64,000 bases of DNA from an uncultured Nocardioidaceae bacterium (GCA_902805855.1 CADCUJ010000010.1:1-64000); one strand, 5' to 3'; numbered from the stretch's first letter, positions 24,662-34,250 are shown. Numbers and translations are program-made. Notes: a model not told the origin generated them from the sequence alone.

Positions 24662-26797
24662 ATGCAGATGAGCCCCGAGATGCGCAAGCTCGCCCAGGTC
24701 CACGGTGTCGCCACCGAGTACACCGGCTGGCAGGGCGAGGCGGTACAGGTGCCCGCCGAGACGGTCACTGCTGTCCTCGCCGCGATGGGGGTCGACGCGT
24801 CCAGCGCTCCAGCGTCCGCCGACGCCCTCCAGGCCCACCGGGAGCGGCGGTGGGCTCGGATGCTGCCTCCCTGCGTGGTGACCAGGCAGGGGTCGGCATC
24901 GTCCTGCTGGGTGCACATCGCCCCGACCGAGCCCGTCGAGGTGCTCCTCGAGCTGGAGACGGGCGAGACCGTCGGTGAGCTGAGGCAGCTTGGTGAAGCG
25001 ACCTCGCCGCCCGACCTGCCAGGTGGCCCGCTGGTGGAGCGGAACTTTGCGCTCGAGGCCGATCTCCCGCTCGGCTACCACCGGCTGCGCGCGCGCAGCG
25101 CAGGGCGGGAGTCCTTCTCGACGGTGATCGTGACACCCTCGTGCCTGGGGTTGCCCGAGCGACTCGGTGCCCACCGGACCTGGGGTTTCGCGACCCAGCT
25201 CTACAGCGTGCGCTCGAGTGGCTCATGGGGCATCGGGGACCTCGCCGACCTGACCGATCTCGCGGTCTGGTCGGCCGCTCGGCTCGGCGCTGGGTTCGTG
25301 CTGGTCAACCCGCTGCACGCCGGCGAGCCGGTGGCCCCGATCGAGCCATCGCCGTACCTGCCCGCCTCTCGGCGCTTCGGCAGCCCGCTCTATCTGCGGG
25401 TGGAACGGGTCCCGGAGTACGCCGCCCTGGGCCCGGAGCAGCGCGAGCGCATCCAGCTTCTCCTCGACGACCTGCGGCACCGACTCGGTGCCACGGACCT
25501 CATCGACCGGGACGCCTCGTGGGCGGCCAAACGCGAGGCGCTGCGGCTCGTCCACGCCGTGCCGCGCAGCGCCGGCCGGGAGCTGGACTACCGCGCTTTC
25601 CGGGCTCGCGGGGGTGCGGCCCTGGACGGCTTCGCCACCTGGAGCGCGATCGCCGTGGTGCACGGCGGCGACTCGAGCACCTGGCCGGAGGAGCTGCGTG
25701 ACCCGTCGTCCCCAGCGGTGCACGCCCTGGCCGAGGAGCTCGCCGGCGAGGTCGACTTCCAGTGCTGGTGCCAGTGGGTGCTCGACGAGCAGCTGCAGGT
25801 GGTCCAGGCCAAGTCGGTCGGGGCCGGCATGTCGCTCGGTGTGATGCACGACCTCGCGGTCGGTGTGCACCCCGGTGGAGCCGATACCTGGGCGGCGCCC
25901 GGGGACTACGCGAGCTCCATCCAGGTGGGCGCGCCTCCGGACGCGTTCAACCAGGTCGGGCAGGACTGGAGCCAGCCGCCGTTGCGGCCGGACCGGCTCG
26001 AGGAGCTCGGCTATGCGCCGTTCCGCGAGCTGATCGCAGCGGTGCTCCGGCACGCGGGGGGGATCCGGGTCGACCACGTCATCGGCCTGTTCCGGCTGTG
26101 GTGGATCCCGGCGGGGCGGCCTCCCTCGGAGGGCACCTACGTGACCTACGACCACGAGGCGATGGTCGGGGTGCTCGCACTCGAGGCGCATCGGGCGGGC
26201 GCGGTCGTCGTCGGTGAGGACCTCGGGACTGTGGAGCCTTCAGCGCGCGAGTACCTGCTCGAGCGGGGGATCTTGGGCACCTCGGTCCTGTGGTTCGAGC
26301 GCGACCAGGAGGGAGAGCCGCTGGCCGCGGAGAGGTGGCGGGAGCTGTGCCTGGCCTCGGTCACCACCCACGACCTGCCGCCGACTGCCGGCTACCTCGC
26401 CGGCGAGCATGTCCGGTTGCGTGACCAGCTGGGGCTGCTCACCCGGCCGGTCGCGGAGGAGGCTGCGGCCGACGCACGCGAGCGTGAGTCCTGGCTCGAC
26501 GAGGTGCGGTCCAGGGGTCTGCTCGAGTCCGATGACACCGACCAGACGGTGCAGGCGCTGCATCGCTACCTCGCGCTGTCACCGGCACGGCTGCTGTGCG
26601 TGGCTCTCGCCGACGCGGTCGGGGAGCACCGCACGCAGAACCAGCCGGGTACGACCGACGAGTACCCCAACTGGCGGGTGCCCCTGTCCGGCCCCGACGG
26701 TCAGCCGCTCCTGCTCGAGGACGTGCTCGGTTCGGAACGAGTGGTGGTGCTGGTGCGTCAGGTCCAGACCGGCCTACTGCGCCCGCACGCTCCATGA
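24662..26797 (+). CDS. malQ: 4-alpha-glucanotransferase (amylomaltase)
   Basis: 711-residue GH77 enzyme that transfers alpha-1,4-glucan chains in maltose/glycogen metabolism. An N-terminal beta domain (about 150 residues) typical of the longer actinobacterial form precedes the barrel. Catalytic regions are IRVDHVIGLFRLWW (nucleophile Asp), VVGEDLGTVEP (acid/base Glu) and TTHDLPPTAGYL (third acidic residue), with NQPGTTDEYPNWRVP near the end. It starts 4 bp after trpD. Its last 24 bases overlap the end of the opposing surface-protein gene. Confidence 0.95.
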   Translation: MQMSPEMRKLAQVHGVATEYTGWQGEAVQVPAETVTAVLAAMGVDASSAPASADALQAHRERRWARMLPPCVVTRQGSASSCWVHIAPTEPVEVLLELETGETVGELRQLGEATSPPDLPGGPLVERNFALEADLPLGYHRLRARSAGRESFSTVIVTPSCLGLPERLGAHRTWGFATQLYSVRSSGSWGIGDLADLTDLAVWSAARLGAGFVLVNPLHAGEPVAPIEPSPYLPASRRFGSPLYLRVERVPEYAALGPEQRERIQLLLDDLRHRLGATDLIDRDASWAAKREALRLVHAVPRSAGRELDYRAFRARGGAALDGFATWSAIAVVHGGDSSTWPEELRDPSSPAVHALAEELAGEVDFQCWCQWVLDEQLQVVQAKSVGAGMSLGVMHDLAVGVHPGGADTWAAPGDYASSIQVGAPPDAFNQVGQDWSQPPLRPDRLEELGYAPFRELIAAVLRHAGGIRVDHVIGLFRLWWIPAGRPPSEGTYVTYDHEAMVGVLALEAHRAGAVVVGEDLGTVEPSAREYLLERGILGTSVLWFERDQEGEPLAAERWRELCLASVTTHDLPPTAGYLAGEHVRLRDQLGLLTRPVAEEAAADARERESWLDEVRSRGLLESDDTDQTVQALHRYLALSPARLLCVALADAVGEHRTQNQPGTTDEYPNWRVPLSGPDGQPLLLEDVLGSERVVVLVRQVQTGLLRPHAP

Positions 26798-29700
26798 CGT
26801 CGCGGCGAGTGCGTTCCCGCTGAGGTCGGTGATCGTCGAGCTGAGCTTGACGGTGTAGGTCTTGCCCGCCCGCAGGTTGACCGCCGGGTCCAGGGTCGCC
26901 GTCTTCTTGTCCGCGCTCAAGGTGACGGTTGCCGAGAGCGGTGTGGTCTGACCACCCAGGAACAGCCTCATGGTCTTCGGCCGCACCCCTTGCACGGGCT
27001 CGCTGAACGTCGCCTTGAAGTTCGTCGCCCTGCTCGCGCTGGACGTCGGCGACTTCGAGACCACCGTCGGGGGAGTCGTGTCGGGCTGGGGGGTGCTGAC
27101 GGTGAAGGACCGCCAGGCGGACGAGCCGACCACCGACCCGCGGGCATCCAACGCGGTGACCCGCCACTGCCACGACCCGTCGGGGATGGTCCTGGTGGGC
27201 GCCCAGGCGAGCGCCACCGTGTTCTGGTTCTCGGTGAGCATCGTCGCCCCGGCGGCCCGACGCTCGAAGCGGTACGAAGCAGCGCCGGCGGTCGGCTCCC
27301 ACTCGAAGAGCGCCTCGTTGCCCCTGACCACGGCACCCTCAGTCGGTCCACCGACGTTGGGGCCACGACCGGTGACCACGAACGACTGCCACGAGGACCA
27401 GGCGCCCTTGCGAAGGTCGGCGTCCACCCGGCGCACCCGCCAGACGTAAGGGGCGCTGGAGACCGGCAACGGCGAGGTGGTGGTGTACGCGACCTGCTTG
27501 CTGTTGGCCGACACGACCCGGTTGGCCAGCGACGCGGTCTCGTCACCGTTCTTGTAGAGCTCGAAGTCGTAGCTGGCGGCGAAGTTCAGCGGCTGCCAGC
27601 GGAACGGAGGCGTCGTCGCGGTCGACACCCCGTTGACCGGACTCGTCAGGGTAGGACTCGGTGAGGCCTTGGTGAACGACCAGGGCTGGCTCCAGGTGAG
27701 CTTGTTGCCCGCTCCGTCGACGGTCTGGACCCGCCAGAATAGCCGTCCCTCGGGGTAGGTCTTGTTCCAGGCCGTGTAGGTGCGCTGGTCGACGGTCACG
27801 TCGTCGACCAGGGTGCTGAAGGCCTCGCTCGTGGACACCTGGAGGTGGTAGGACTGAGCCGCCTGCGACGACTGCTCCCCGGTGGTGACGTCAGCGTTGG
27901 CGAGGTCCTGGTTGGTCGCCAGGTAGTCGCCCCACTCGAAGGTGACGTCGTCGGCCACGGTCGCACCGTTGGCCGGAGCCAGGTGCTGGACCGGGTGCGA
28001 GCGCTTGTCGAAGGCGTGGGTCGCAGACGTCGGGTCCGGCGCGCACGCGCCCAGCGCCTTGCACGGCCGGATGAACCAGTAGTACGCGTCTCCGGCCTGG
28101 CTGTCCGCCATCGCGGCAACGGGGTTCCATCTGGTGTTCTGGGTGGTCGGGATCCTGCTCGGCTCCGACTTCGACCCGTAGACCATGTTGGTGAACTCGC
28201 GGTCCCGGGACACATAGACCATGTAGTAGCCGGCGTCGGGCACCGACCTCCAGTCCAGGACCGGCGTGCCTCTCATCGCGGTGCAGATCCTCGGCTCCCC
28301 GACCGGTGCGCTCAGCGCGCGCTTGCACGGAGTGCCTTCCGCGGAGAGGCCGGACCCGTCGAGTGCGACCTGCTGCCCGGTCACCGAGCGCAGGTCACTG
28401 ATGTCGAAGGTGCCGACCTCGTCGGCGATGGCGATCTGCGCGCCGCCGCTCGCGTGAGCAGTGACGAACCAGTCGTAGGAGCCGGGCTGCAGGTACGTCG
28501 AGGTGATGTCCGATCCGGCCGGGTAGGGGAACTCGTCGGCCAAGGTCTTGTAGAACTGGCTGCCGTGGGTGGCCACGTGGACCTTGTAGTAGGAGGCGGT
28601 CGGGTGTGGTTCCCACGTCAGTGTCGGGAAGCGCGGCGAGGCAGCGTCCGTGGGGGTGGGGCTCAGCGGCGTGAGCGGGGCGGCGCCGGTGACGGGCAGC
28701 TGGCCGCTGAGCGAGAAGCCGCGGGAGGAGAAGGGCAGCGGTGAGGCATCACCGTTCCGGTCGACCGACTGCACCCGCCACTGGAAGGGGCCCTTGGCGG
28801 GATCCAGCTTGGCGAAGCCCGTCGGGGTCCATGAGTAGGACTTGGTCGTCTCCGTCCGGCTGCCCGTGGCCCAGCTGAGGGTGACGTCGTACTCCACCGC
28901 GTCCTGGGCGGGCTGCCAGGTCAGCGTGGGCACGTCCACGGTCGCGCCGTTCATCGGCGAGGACATGATCACTCGGCCGGGGTCGTAGACGAACTTGCGG
29001 ATCTGCGAGTAGATGCCGTTGACCTGGGGGGACCGGGCACCGTCGAGGGCCTGCACCCGCCAGTAGTACGTGTCGCCGGGCTCCGGCATGCACTTGTCGA
29101 AGCTGCCGCCGTTCTCGATCCGGCCGGCCGCGTAGGTGGTCTCCGTGGTGTAGCAGGACTCGTAGCTCGCCGGCGAGAAGTTCGCGTCGCTCCCCACGTC
29201 GAGCCGGTACCTGGTGGCCAGGCGGACGGGGGTCCACTGGTAGTAGAAGTCGTCCACGGCTGCCGGGGTGATGGCGTCGATCGGGTGCAGCAGCGTCGGC
29301 GTGGGCGACCATGCTCGCCGGAACTGACGCACCGGCACCTCCGTCCACTCCTCCGCCTCGCCGAAGATGTTGCGCGCGCGAACGCGCCACCAGTACTGGT
29401 CGTTGTCGTAGGTCAGGGACGGTGAGTAGCGCGTGCCCTTGACCGCGCGCGTGTCGATGGGCGCACTGAACGAGTCGTCGTCGTCGACCTGGATGTCGTA
29501 GGTGATCGCCCCGGGCACCGGGTCCCAGTCGAACACCACGTCCTCGACGGTGGTGTCGGGGTCGTTGGCTGGCGTGGCGTCGGCCACGGTGGGGAGTGGG
29601 CCGATGGCGTAGTCACGCGGCTCGGACCACTCTGAGTTGATCCCGGGGCCGAGCGTCGCCCGTACACGCCAGACGTAGACGCCTTTCGCCTGCGGGTTGG

Positions 29701-30271
29701 GCACGGCAAGGGACGTGGTCTGCGTCGCAAAGGTGCTGGCGTCGATGAAGTCCCCGGGGCTGAGGTCGATCTCGACCTGGTAGCCGGTGGCCCCACTGGT
29801 CGGCTGCCACCGCAGCACCGGTGGGTTCTGCGGCTGAAGGAGCGGTGTGCCGGGGTCCGGGCTGACCGGAGCGGGACCGTTCAGCGGGCTCTTGTCCCAG
29901 CTCGCTGCTGCCCAGTCACTCGCGCCGGTCGAGCTCACGCTGCGTACTCGCCACCAGAGCGGACCGGTGGGCAGCTGCGTGTGCGGGGTGACTCGGCGGT
30001 TCGTCGTGGTCGCCGAGTAGAGCAGCGAGTCGAACGCGGCCGAGCTCGCCACCTCGACGTTGTAGCTGGTGGCCGCAGACACGTGCGACCACTCGAGAAC
30101 GGGACTGCCGGAGACGGAGGAGCCGTTCGGGGACAGACCGGAGGGAGCCGCTGGCGCGGCAACGGCAGGTACGACGCCCAGGGTGCCGCCGACCAGCGCG
30201 GCGACGACGCCGAGGATCAGGCCCACTCGGATGGAAAGTTGCTTCGTCACGCTGAGCCACGCCCCCGTCAT
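26774..30271 (-). CDS. Large secreted Fn3-like repeat protein
   Basis: About 1165 residues. A signal peptide (helix VGLILGVVAALVGGTLGVV, cleavage near AVA-AP) is followed by roughly ten tandem Fn3/Ig-like repeats of about 95 residues. Each has a PVLxWxPVxGAxxYxVxV start and a YWRVRAxDxxG-type end. The last 110 residues form a different Ig-like module (Big_5 type): TPPTVVSKSPTS to LSGNALAATSW. No LPXTG, anchor helix or catalytic motif is seen, so it is probably secreted or loosely cell-wall bound. ATG 30271 is taken; GTG 30250 is plausible. Role unknown; adhesion or matrix is a guess. Confidence 0.85.
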   Translation of the reverse strand: MTGAWLSVTKQLSIRVGLILGVVAALVGGTLGVVPAVAAPAAPSGLSPNGSSVSGSPVLEWSHVSAATSYNVEVASSAAFDSLLYSATTTNRRVTPHTQLPTGPLWWRVRSVSSTGASDWAAASWDKSPLNGPAPVSPDPGTPLLQPQNPPVLRWQPTSGATGYQVEIDLSPGDFIDASTFATQTTSLAVPNPQAKGVYVWRVRATLGPGINSEWSEPRDYAIGPLPTVADATPANDPDTTVEDVVFDWDPVPGAITYDIQVDDDDSFSAPIDTRAVKGTRYSPSLTYDNDQYWWRVRARNIFGEAEEWTEVPVRQFRRAWSPTPTLLHPIDAITPAAVDDFYYQWTPVRLATRYRLDVGSDANFSPASYESCYTTETTYAAGRIENGGSFDKCMPEPGDTYYWRVQALDGARSPQVNGIYSQIRKFVYDPGRVIMSSPMNGATVDVPTLTWQPAQDAVEYDVTLSWATGSRTETTKSYSWTPTGFAKLDPAKGPFQWRVQSVDRNGDASPLPFSSRGFSLSGQLPVTGAAPLTPLSPTPTDAASPRFPTLTWEPHPTASYYKVHVATHGSQFYKTLADEFPYPAGSDITSTYLQPGSYDWFVTAHASGGAQIAIADEVGTFDISDLRSVTGQQVALDGSGLSAEGTPCKRALSAPVGEPRICTAMRGTPVLDWRSVPDAGYYMVYVSRDREFTNMVYGSKSEPSRIPTTQNTRWNPVAAMADSQAGDAYYWFIRPCKALGACAPDPTSATHAFDKRSHPVQHLAPANGATVADDVTFEWGDYLATNQDLANADVTTGEQSSQAAQSYHLQVSTSEAFSTLVDDVTVDQRTYTAWNKTYPEGRLFWRVQTVDGAGNKLTWSQPWSFTKASPSPTLTSPVNGVSTATTPPFRWQPLNFAASYDFELYKNGDETASLANRVVSANSKQVAYTTTSPLPVSSAPYVWRVRRVDADLRKGAWSSWQSFVVTGRGPNVGGPTEGAVVRGNEALFEWEPTAGAASYRFERRAAGATMLTENQNTVALAWAPTRTIPDGSWQWRVTALDARGSVVGSSAWRSFTVSTPQPDTTPPTVVSKSPTSSASRATNFKATFSEPVQGVRPKTMRLFLGGQTTPLSATVTLSADKKTATLDPAVNLRAGKTYTVKLSSTITDLSGNALAATSWSVRAQ

Positions 30272-30382
30272 TCGCTTTGAGTACTCGGCGTTCAGGCTAG
30301 AACGCGGCGATAACGGACGTGCGCGAACAAACCAGGCTGGCCCTATCAGACCAGGAGAAATGATCCGAAGTGACCAGGCCGA

Positions 30383-30661
30383 CTATTCGAGACCGAGCGA
30401 GAAGGCCGACTCGAGGTCGTGTTGTGAATACGCGCGGAACGCGATGTGCGTCTCGGTCTCGAGCACCCCGGGCACCTTGTTGACCTGGTCGGCGACCACC
30501 GCTGCGACGTCCTCGTGCTGGCGCACCCGCACCAGCGCGATCAGGTCGATCTGCCCGGTGACCGAGTAGACCTCGCTGACGCCTTCGAGAGCCGCGATCT
30601 GCTCGGCAACCTCCGGGATCCGGGCTACGTCGGCCTTCACGAAGACGATGGCGGTGATCAT
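30383..30661 (-). CDS. Stand-alone Lrp/AsnC ligand-binding (RAM) domain protein
   Basis: 92 residues consisting only of the AsnC effector domain: ITAIVFVKADVARIPEVAEQ, then GVSEVYSVTGQIDLIALVRV and a final HIAFRAYSQHDLESAF. The DNA-binding helix-turn-helix is absent. Such proteins form ring oligomers that bind amino acids and may modulate partner proteins. It starts 10 bp after the nuclease gene in the same direction, so they are probably co-transcribed. Confidence 0.9.
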   Translation of the reverse strand: MITAIVFVKADVARIPEVAEQIAALEGVSEVYSVTGQIDLIALVRVRQHEDVAAVVADQVNKVPGVLETETHIAFRAYSQHDLESAFSLGLE

Positions 30662-30671
30662 GGGCCGAACG

Positions 30672-32483
30672 CTAGCGGACCGGCTGGTGCACGGGGCGCA
30701 GTGATCGCCGGTCCTCGAACGGGACGAGTGCCGCGCGGCTCAGGTCGACCGCGTCGTGCACCTGCAGGTGGCTGCCCGCGCCGCCGACCGGGCAGGTCCA
30801 CTCGCCTTCGATGTGCACCAGCCGTACTCCCTCGGACTCCAGCCAGCGCAGGATCTTCTCCGACTCCTCTGCGGACGCAGCCGGGGTCGGGCCGGGACCT
30901 GGGGTGACCGTCTCTGCGCCGAGCCGAAGAGCCGACACCCACTCTCCGGCATGGGCTCCGGGCGGGATCACCCCGGCGGCGGCCAGCCGGCCGTGCCGCA
31001 CGACGTGCACCGCCCACCGACCGTCGTCCTGGCGACGGGCCGCCACCACCTCGGGACACCGGGTCAACGCCAGCAGCCGCTGGGTGCGCGCCGCGCCGCG
31101 GAGGAACGCACTGAGCCGGTCCCGGTAGGTCCTGGCGTCCTCGAACCGCTCGGCAACGGCGAGGCCGGCCATCTTGGCGCTCAGCGTGTTGACCACCGCA
31201 TCGGCTCGCTGCGACAGGGCTAGCCTGAGGTCGGTGACGACGCCGGCGTACGTCGTCGGCGTCACGCTCCCGTCGCACGGTGACAGGCAGCGCCTCATCT
31301 CGGCCAGTACGCAGGGGCTCAGCGAGGGCGTCTTGGGCATTCGGCCCCCGCACTGACGGACCGGGAACGACTCGTGCAGGGCGGCGATCGACCGCTCTGC
31401 CACCTTCCTCGAGCCGTACGGGCCGACATACTCCGCCCCGTCGTCGACCACCTGGCGCACCAGCGACAGCCGAGGCCACGGCTCGACGGTCAGCTTGACC
31501 CAGTGGGCGCGCTCGGGGAACCGGGACCGCCGGTTGTACTTCGGCTTGTGCTCGGCGATCAGCCGCAGCTCACGCACCTCGGCCTCGAGCGTGGTCGCGC
31601 AGGCGATGCCAGTGACCGACTCGGCCAGACCCACCATCTCGCCCATCCGCGAACGCGTCTCCGAGGCGGTGAAGTAGGACCGGACCCGGGTCCGCAGGTC
31701 CTTGGAGGTGCCGACGTACAACACCTGCGACCGAGCGTCTCGGAAAAGATAGACGCCCGGTGCGTGGGGCAGCTGCTCGGCGAGGTGCCGCTTTCGTCGC
31801 TGCGCCTGGCTGACCCGGGCGGAGAACGTGTGCAGCTCCTCGAGCGTGTGCACACCGAGGCCACCGAGCCGGCCGATCAGGCCGTGGAGCACATCGACCG
31901 TGGCCCGGGCGTCCTCGAGCGCCCGGTGGTTCGGGGTGGTGGCCGAGCCGAACGTCACCGCCAGAGAGCTCAGCTTGCAGTTCGGAGACTCGTCGCGGGT
32001 GACCACCCGTCGGGCGAGCCGGGCGGTGTCGAGCACCTCGAACTTCGGCCAGGAGCGCCCCTGCTCGGCGGTGAAGTGCCGGAGGAACCCGATGTCGAAG
32101 GGTGCGTTGTGCGCCACCAGCACGCAGCCCTGGGCGAACTCCAGGAACTGGGGCAGCACCTGCTCGATCGACGGGGCCGAGACCACCATCGAGTCGGTGA
32201 TCCCGGTGAGCAGGGCGATGAACGCCGGGATCGAGGTGTGCGGGTTCACCAGCGTCTGGAACTCACCGAGCACCTCGCCCCCGCGCACCTTCACCGCGCC
32301 CACCTCGGTGATCATCGAGCCCCCTTGTGCGGACCCGCCGGTGGTCTCCAGGTCGACGACGCAGAAGCTCACCTCTCGCAGCGGCCGCCCGAGCTCGTCG
32401 AAGCTGCGCTGTGACTCCCAGCGAGACTCGTGCCCGGACGTCGGTCGGGAGGCGATGCCCGCCGCGGGTGTTCCTGGGCGCAT
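30672..32483 (-). CDS. DEDDh exonuclease fused to a GIY-YIG/UvrC-like module
   Basis: Fusion of about 600 residues. First a DnaQ-like 3'-5' exonuclease domain: VVDLETTGG (DxE), VLVAHNAPFDIGFL and HRALEDARATVDVL (HxxxD). Then a GIY-YIG nuclease domain (APGVYLFRDARSQVLYVGTS), a short Cys-containing segment (LSPCVLAEMRRCLSPC) and a UVR-like motif (ERFEDARTYRDRL). This architecture is common in actinobacteria (Rv2191 type) and is linked to DNA repair. The ATG at 32483 is chosen; the frame stays open to a GTG at 32600, through 12-base repeats. Neither start has a good ribosome site. Confidence 0.88.
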   Translation of the reverse strand: MRPGTPAAGIASRPTSGHESRWESQRSFDELGRPLREVSFCVVDLETTGGSAQGGSMITEVGAVKVRGGEVLGEFQTLVNPHTSIPAFIALLTGITDSMVVSAPSIEQVLPQFLEFAQGCVLVAHNAPFDIGFLRHFTAEQGRSWPKFEVLDTARLARRVVTRDESPNCKLSSLAVTFGSATTPNHRALEDARATVDVLHGLIGRLGGLGVHTLEELHTFSARVSQAQRRKRHLAEQLPHAPGVYLFRDARSQVLYVGTSKDLRTRVRSYFTASETRSRMGEMVGLAESVTGIACATTLEAEVRELRLIAEHKPKYNRRSRFPERAHWVKLTVEPWPRLSLVRQVVDDGAEYVGPYGSRKVAERSIAALHESFPVRQCGGRMPKTPSLSPCVLAEMRRCLSPCDGSVTPTTYAGVVTDLRLALSQRADAVVNTLSAKMAGLAVAERFEDARTYRDRLSAFLRGAARTQRLLALTRCPEVVAARRQDDGRWAVHVVRHGRLAAAGVIPPGAHAGEWVSALRLGAETVTPGPGPTPAASAEESEKILRWLESEGVRLVHIEGEWTCPVGGAGSHLQVHDAVDLSRAALVPFEDRRSLRPVHQPVR

Positions 32484-32550
32484 GTCGGGGACGTTAGAGG
32501 CGGCCACCGACGATTCCGGGTAGCCACGCACCCGAGCCTCCCGAGACCTG

Positions 32551-32586
32551 CCCGAAGACCGGCCCGAAGACCGGCCCGAAGACCGG
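32551..32586. repeat. 12-bp tandem repeat, three perfect copies
   Basis: The unit CCCGAAGACCGG is repeated three times without change, with degenerate copies on both sides. If the nuclease gene starts at 32600 the repeat encodes a Ser/Gly/Arg tract; otherwise it is leader DNA. Unit length keeps the frame. Confidence 0.85.
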
Positions 32587-32622
32587 CCCGGGACCGACAC
32601 CTGGGCGACCCAGCGGACCCAA

Positions 32623-32628
32623 TAGAAT
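32623..32628 (+). promoter_or_regulatory. Putative -10 box TAGAAT
   Basis: TAGAAT lies 30 bp before the GTG of the zinc-ribbon gene; AAGGTGAGG follows as ribosome-binding site. No clear -35 box. Confidence 0.35.
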
Positions 32629-32657
32629 CGGCGTCCGTTCTAAGGTGAGGACTTCCG

Positions 32658-32900
32658 GTGGTCGCTCCGCTGCCCGACGACGTCAGTCGCTGGCGATGTG
32701 GTGCCTGCGGGAACCTCACTCGTTTCGACGTCGCCCGCACCCGGCGTACCACCGAGTTCTGGCACTTCGACCTGGCCGGCTCGCACCGCGTGGAGGAAAG
32801 CGAGACCCGCGACGAGCAGATCGAGTCGGTCACCTGTCGCTGGTGTGGTCGCTCGGACGCGATCGAGGTCGTGGCGCGCACCGGGTCGGATCCGGCTTGA
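32658..32900 (+). CDS. Small zinc-ribbon-like protein
   Basis: 80-residue protein with two CxxC pairs, WRCGACGNLTRFD and VTCRWCGRSD, about 44 residues apart, consistent with one structural zinc site. The family is conserved in actinobacteria upstream of NYN-domain proteins; function unknown. AAGGTGAGG seven bases before the GTG sets the start. Its TGA overlaps the TTG start of the next gene (TTGA), so the pair is coupled. Confidence 0.82.
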   Translation: MVAPLPDDVSRWRCGACGNLTRFDVARTRRTTEFWHFDLAGSHRVEESETRDEQIESVTCRWCGRSDAIEVVARTGSDPA

Positions 32901-34234
32901 ACGACCCGGGGACGCAGGGCCTCGAGACGCTCCCGGAGGTGGTGCGGGCGCGTGTGCTCACCCTGGCGGCGGATGCCCTGGGCCGGATGCCTGCCGACCA
33001 GCTGCCACCTGCACTCAAGCGGGTCGCCTCGTTCACCCCGGCGCGCCGCGCACGGCTGGCGGGCAGCCAGATCGCGCGGGCGCTGGACTGCGACCCCGAC
33101 TTCCGCGAGCGCCTGGCAACCCAGGTGCGAGCCCGGGTTCCGGAGCTGGCCGGCAGCCTGGAGGACACACCGAACCTGCCTTCCTCGCCCGAGGCAGACC
33201 CGGTGGATCTGGCAGCCGCCGCCTACCTGCTGCGACCTGAGGGTTGGGAAGCAGTGGTGGCCGACGGAGCCAAGGTCGTCGCCGAGCGGTCGAGCGGTTC
33301 GCTGCCGCAGTCGCCGGAGGAGGCCAACCGCCGGCTCCGCCGACTCCGCGACCTCGAAGCCACCATCGCCCAGCTCCGGAGCACCCGGGAACGCAGCCGG
33401 CAGCAGGTCGCCGACCTGAAGGCGGACAATGCCGCTCTGCGGCACAAGCTCGGCGCTGAGCGCACCAGAGCCCGGACAGCCGAGCAAGATCGCGACCGGC
33501 TGCGGGCAGCCGCCGAGCAGTCGGTGTCCTCGGCGGGCTCAGCGGTCTCCGCCGCCGAGGCCGAGGCGCGACGACTCGGCGCCCGGGTCCGAGAGCTCGA
33601 GCGTGAGCTGGGCCTCGCGCGCCGCGCCGGTCGTGTCGGGAAGGAGGAAGGCACCTTGCGGACGCGGCTGCTGCTGGACACGCTCCTGGACGCCGCTCAG
33701 GGTCTGCGCCGCGAGCTGGCTCTGCCGGCCGTGCCCGGCGTCCCGGCCGACTCCGTGGAGGCGGACATCGCCCAGGCGGGCAGCCGCACGCCCTCTGGAC
33801 ACGGCTCGCTGGCATTGGACGACCCCGCGCTCCTCGACCAGCTGATGAAACTGCCGCGCGTGCACGTCGTCGTCGACGGGTACAACGTCACCAAGACCAC
33901 CTGGCCGAGCTCGTCGCTGGAGACCCAACGCGATCGGCTGATGTCCGCCTTGGCGCCGCTCGCCGCCCGCAGCGGAGCCGAGGTCACCGTCGTCTTCGAC
34001 GCGGCGGACGTCGCCGAGCGTCCGTTGGTGAACCGCCCGCGAGGCGTCCGCGTCCTGTTCAGCCCGGTCGGGGTGATCGCAGACGACGTGATCCGGGAGC
34101 TGGTCACCGCTGAACCGAGGGGTCGCCCGGTCGTGGTGGTGTCCAGTGACCAGGAGGTGGTCGCCGACGTCTCGCGCAGCGGCGCCCGGGCGGTCGCCTC
34201 GGATGCGCTGGCGCGACTGCTCAGACGGTCCTGA
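32897..34234 (+). CDS. NYN (YacP-like) domain putative RNase
   Basis: About 445 residues. N-terminal helical region with LPEVVRARVLTLAADALG, a central coiled coil (about residues 150-260: RLRRLRDLEATIAQLRSTRE and following heptads), and a C-terminal NYN/PIN-like domain with VHVVVDGYNVTKTTWP, VTVVFDAADVAERP and VVVVSSDQEVV, whose Asp residues would bind metal. NYN proteins are predicted or shown RNases. The TTG start at 32897 overlaps the previous stop; a downstream GTG is possible. Converges with the sulfatase-family gene. Confidence 0.85.
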   Translation: MNDPGTQGLETLPEVVRARVLTLAADALGRMPADQLPPALKRVASFTPARRARLAGSQIARALDCDPDFRERLATQVRARVPELAGSLEDTPNLPSSPEADPVDLAAAAYLLRPEGWEAVVADGAKVVAERSSGSLPQSPEEANRRLRRLRDLEATIAQLRSTRERSRQQVADLKADNAALRHKLGAERTRARTAEQDRDRLRAAAEQSVSSAGSAVSAAEAEARRLGARVRELERELGLARRAGRVGKEEGTLRTRLLLDTLLDAAQGLRRELALPAVPGVPADSVEADIAQAGSRTPSGHGSLALDDPALLDQLMKLPRVHVVVDGYNVTKTTWPSSSLETQRDRLMSALAPLAARSGAEVTVVFDAADVAERPLVNRPRGVRVLFSPVGVIADDVIRELVTAEPRGRPVVVVSSDQEVVADVSRSGARAVASDALARLLRRS

Positions 34235-34250
34235 CCGACCGGCTCAGGGC

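Noticed and set aside
26774-30271. Possible non-coding repeat array in the long minus-strand gene
   Set aside because: Repeats are visible at protein level only, with diverged DNA, one open frame and a signal peptide, so this is a repeat protein.
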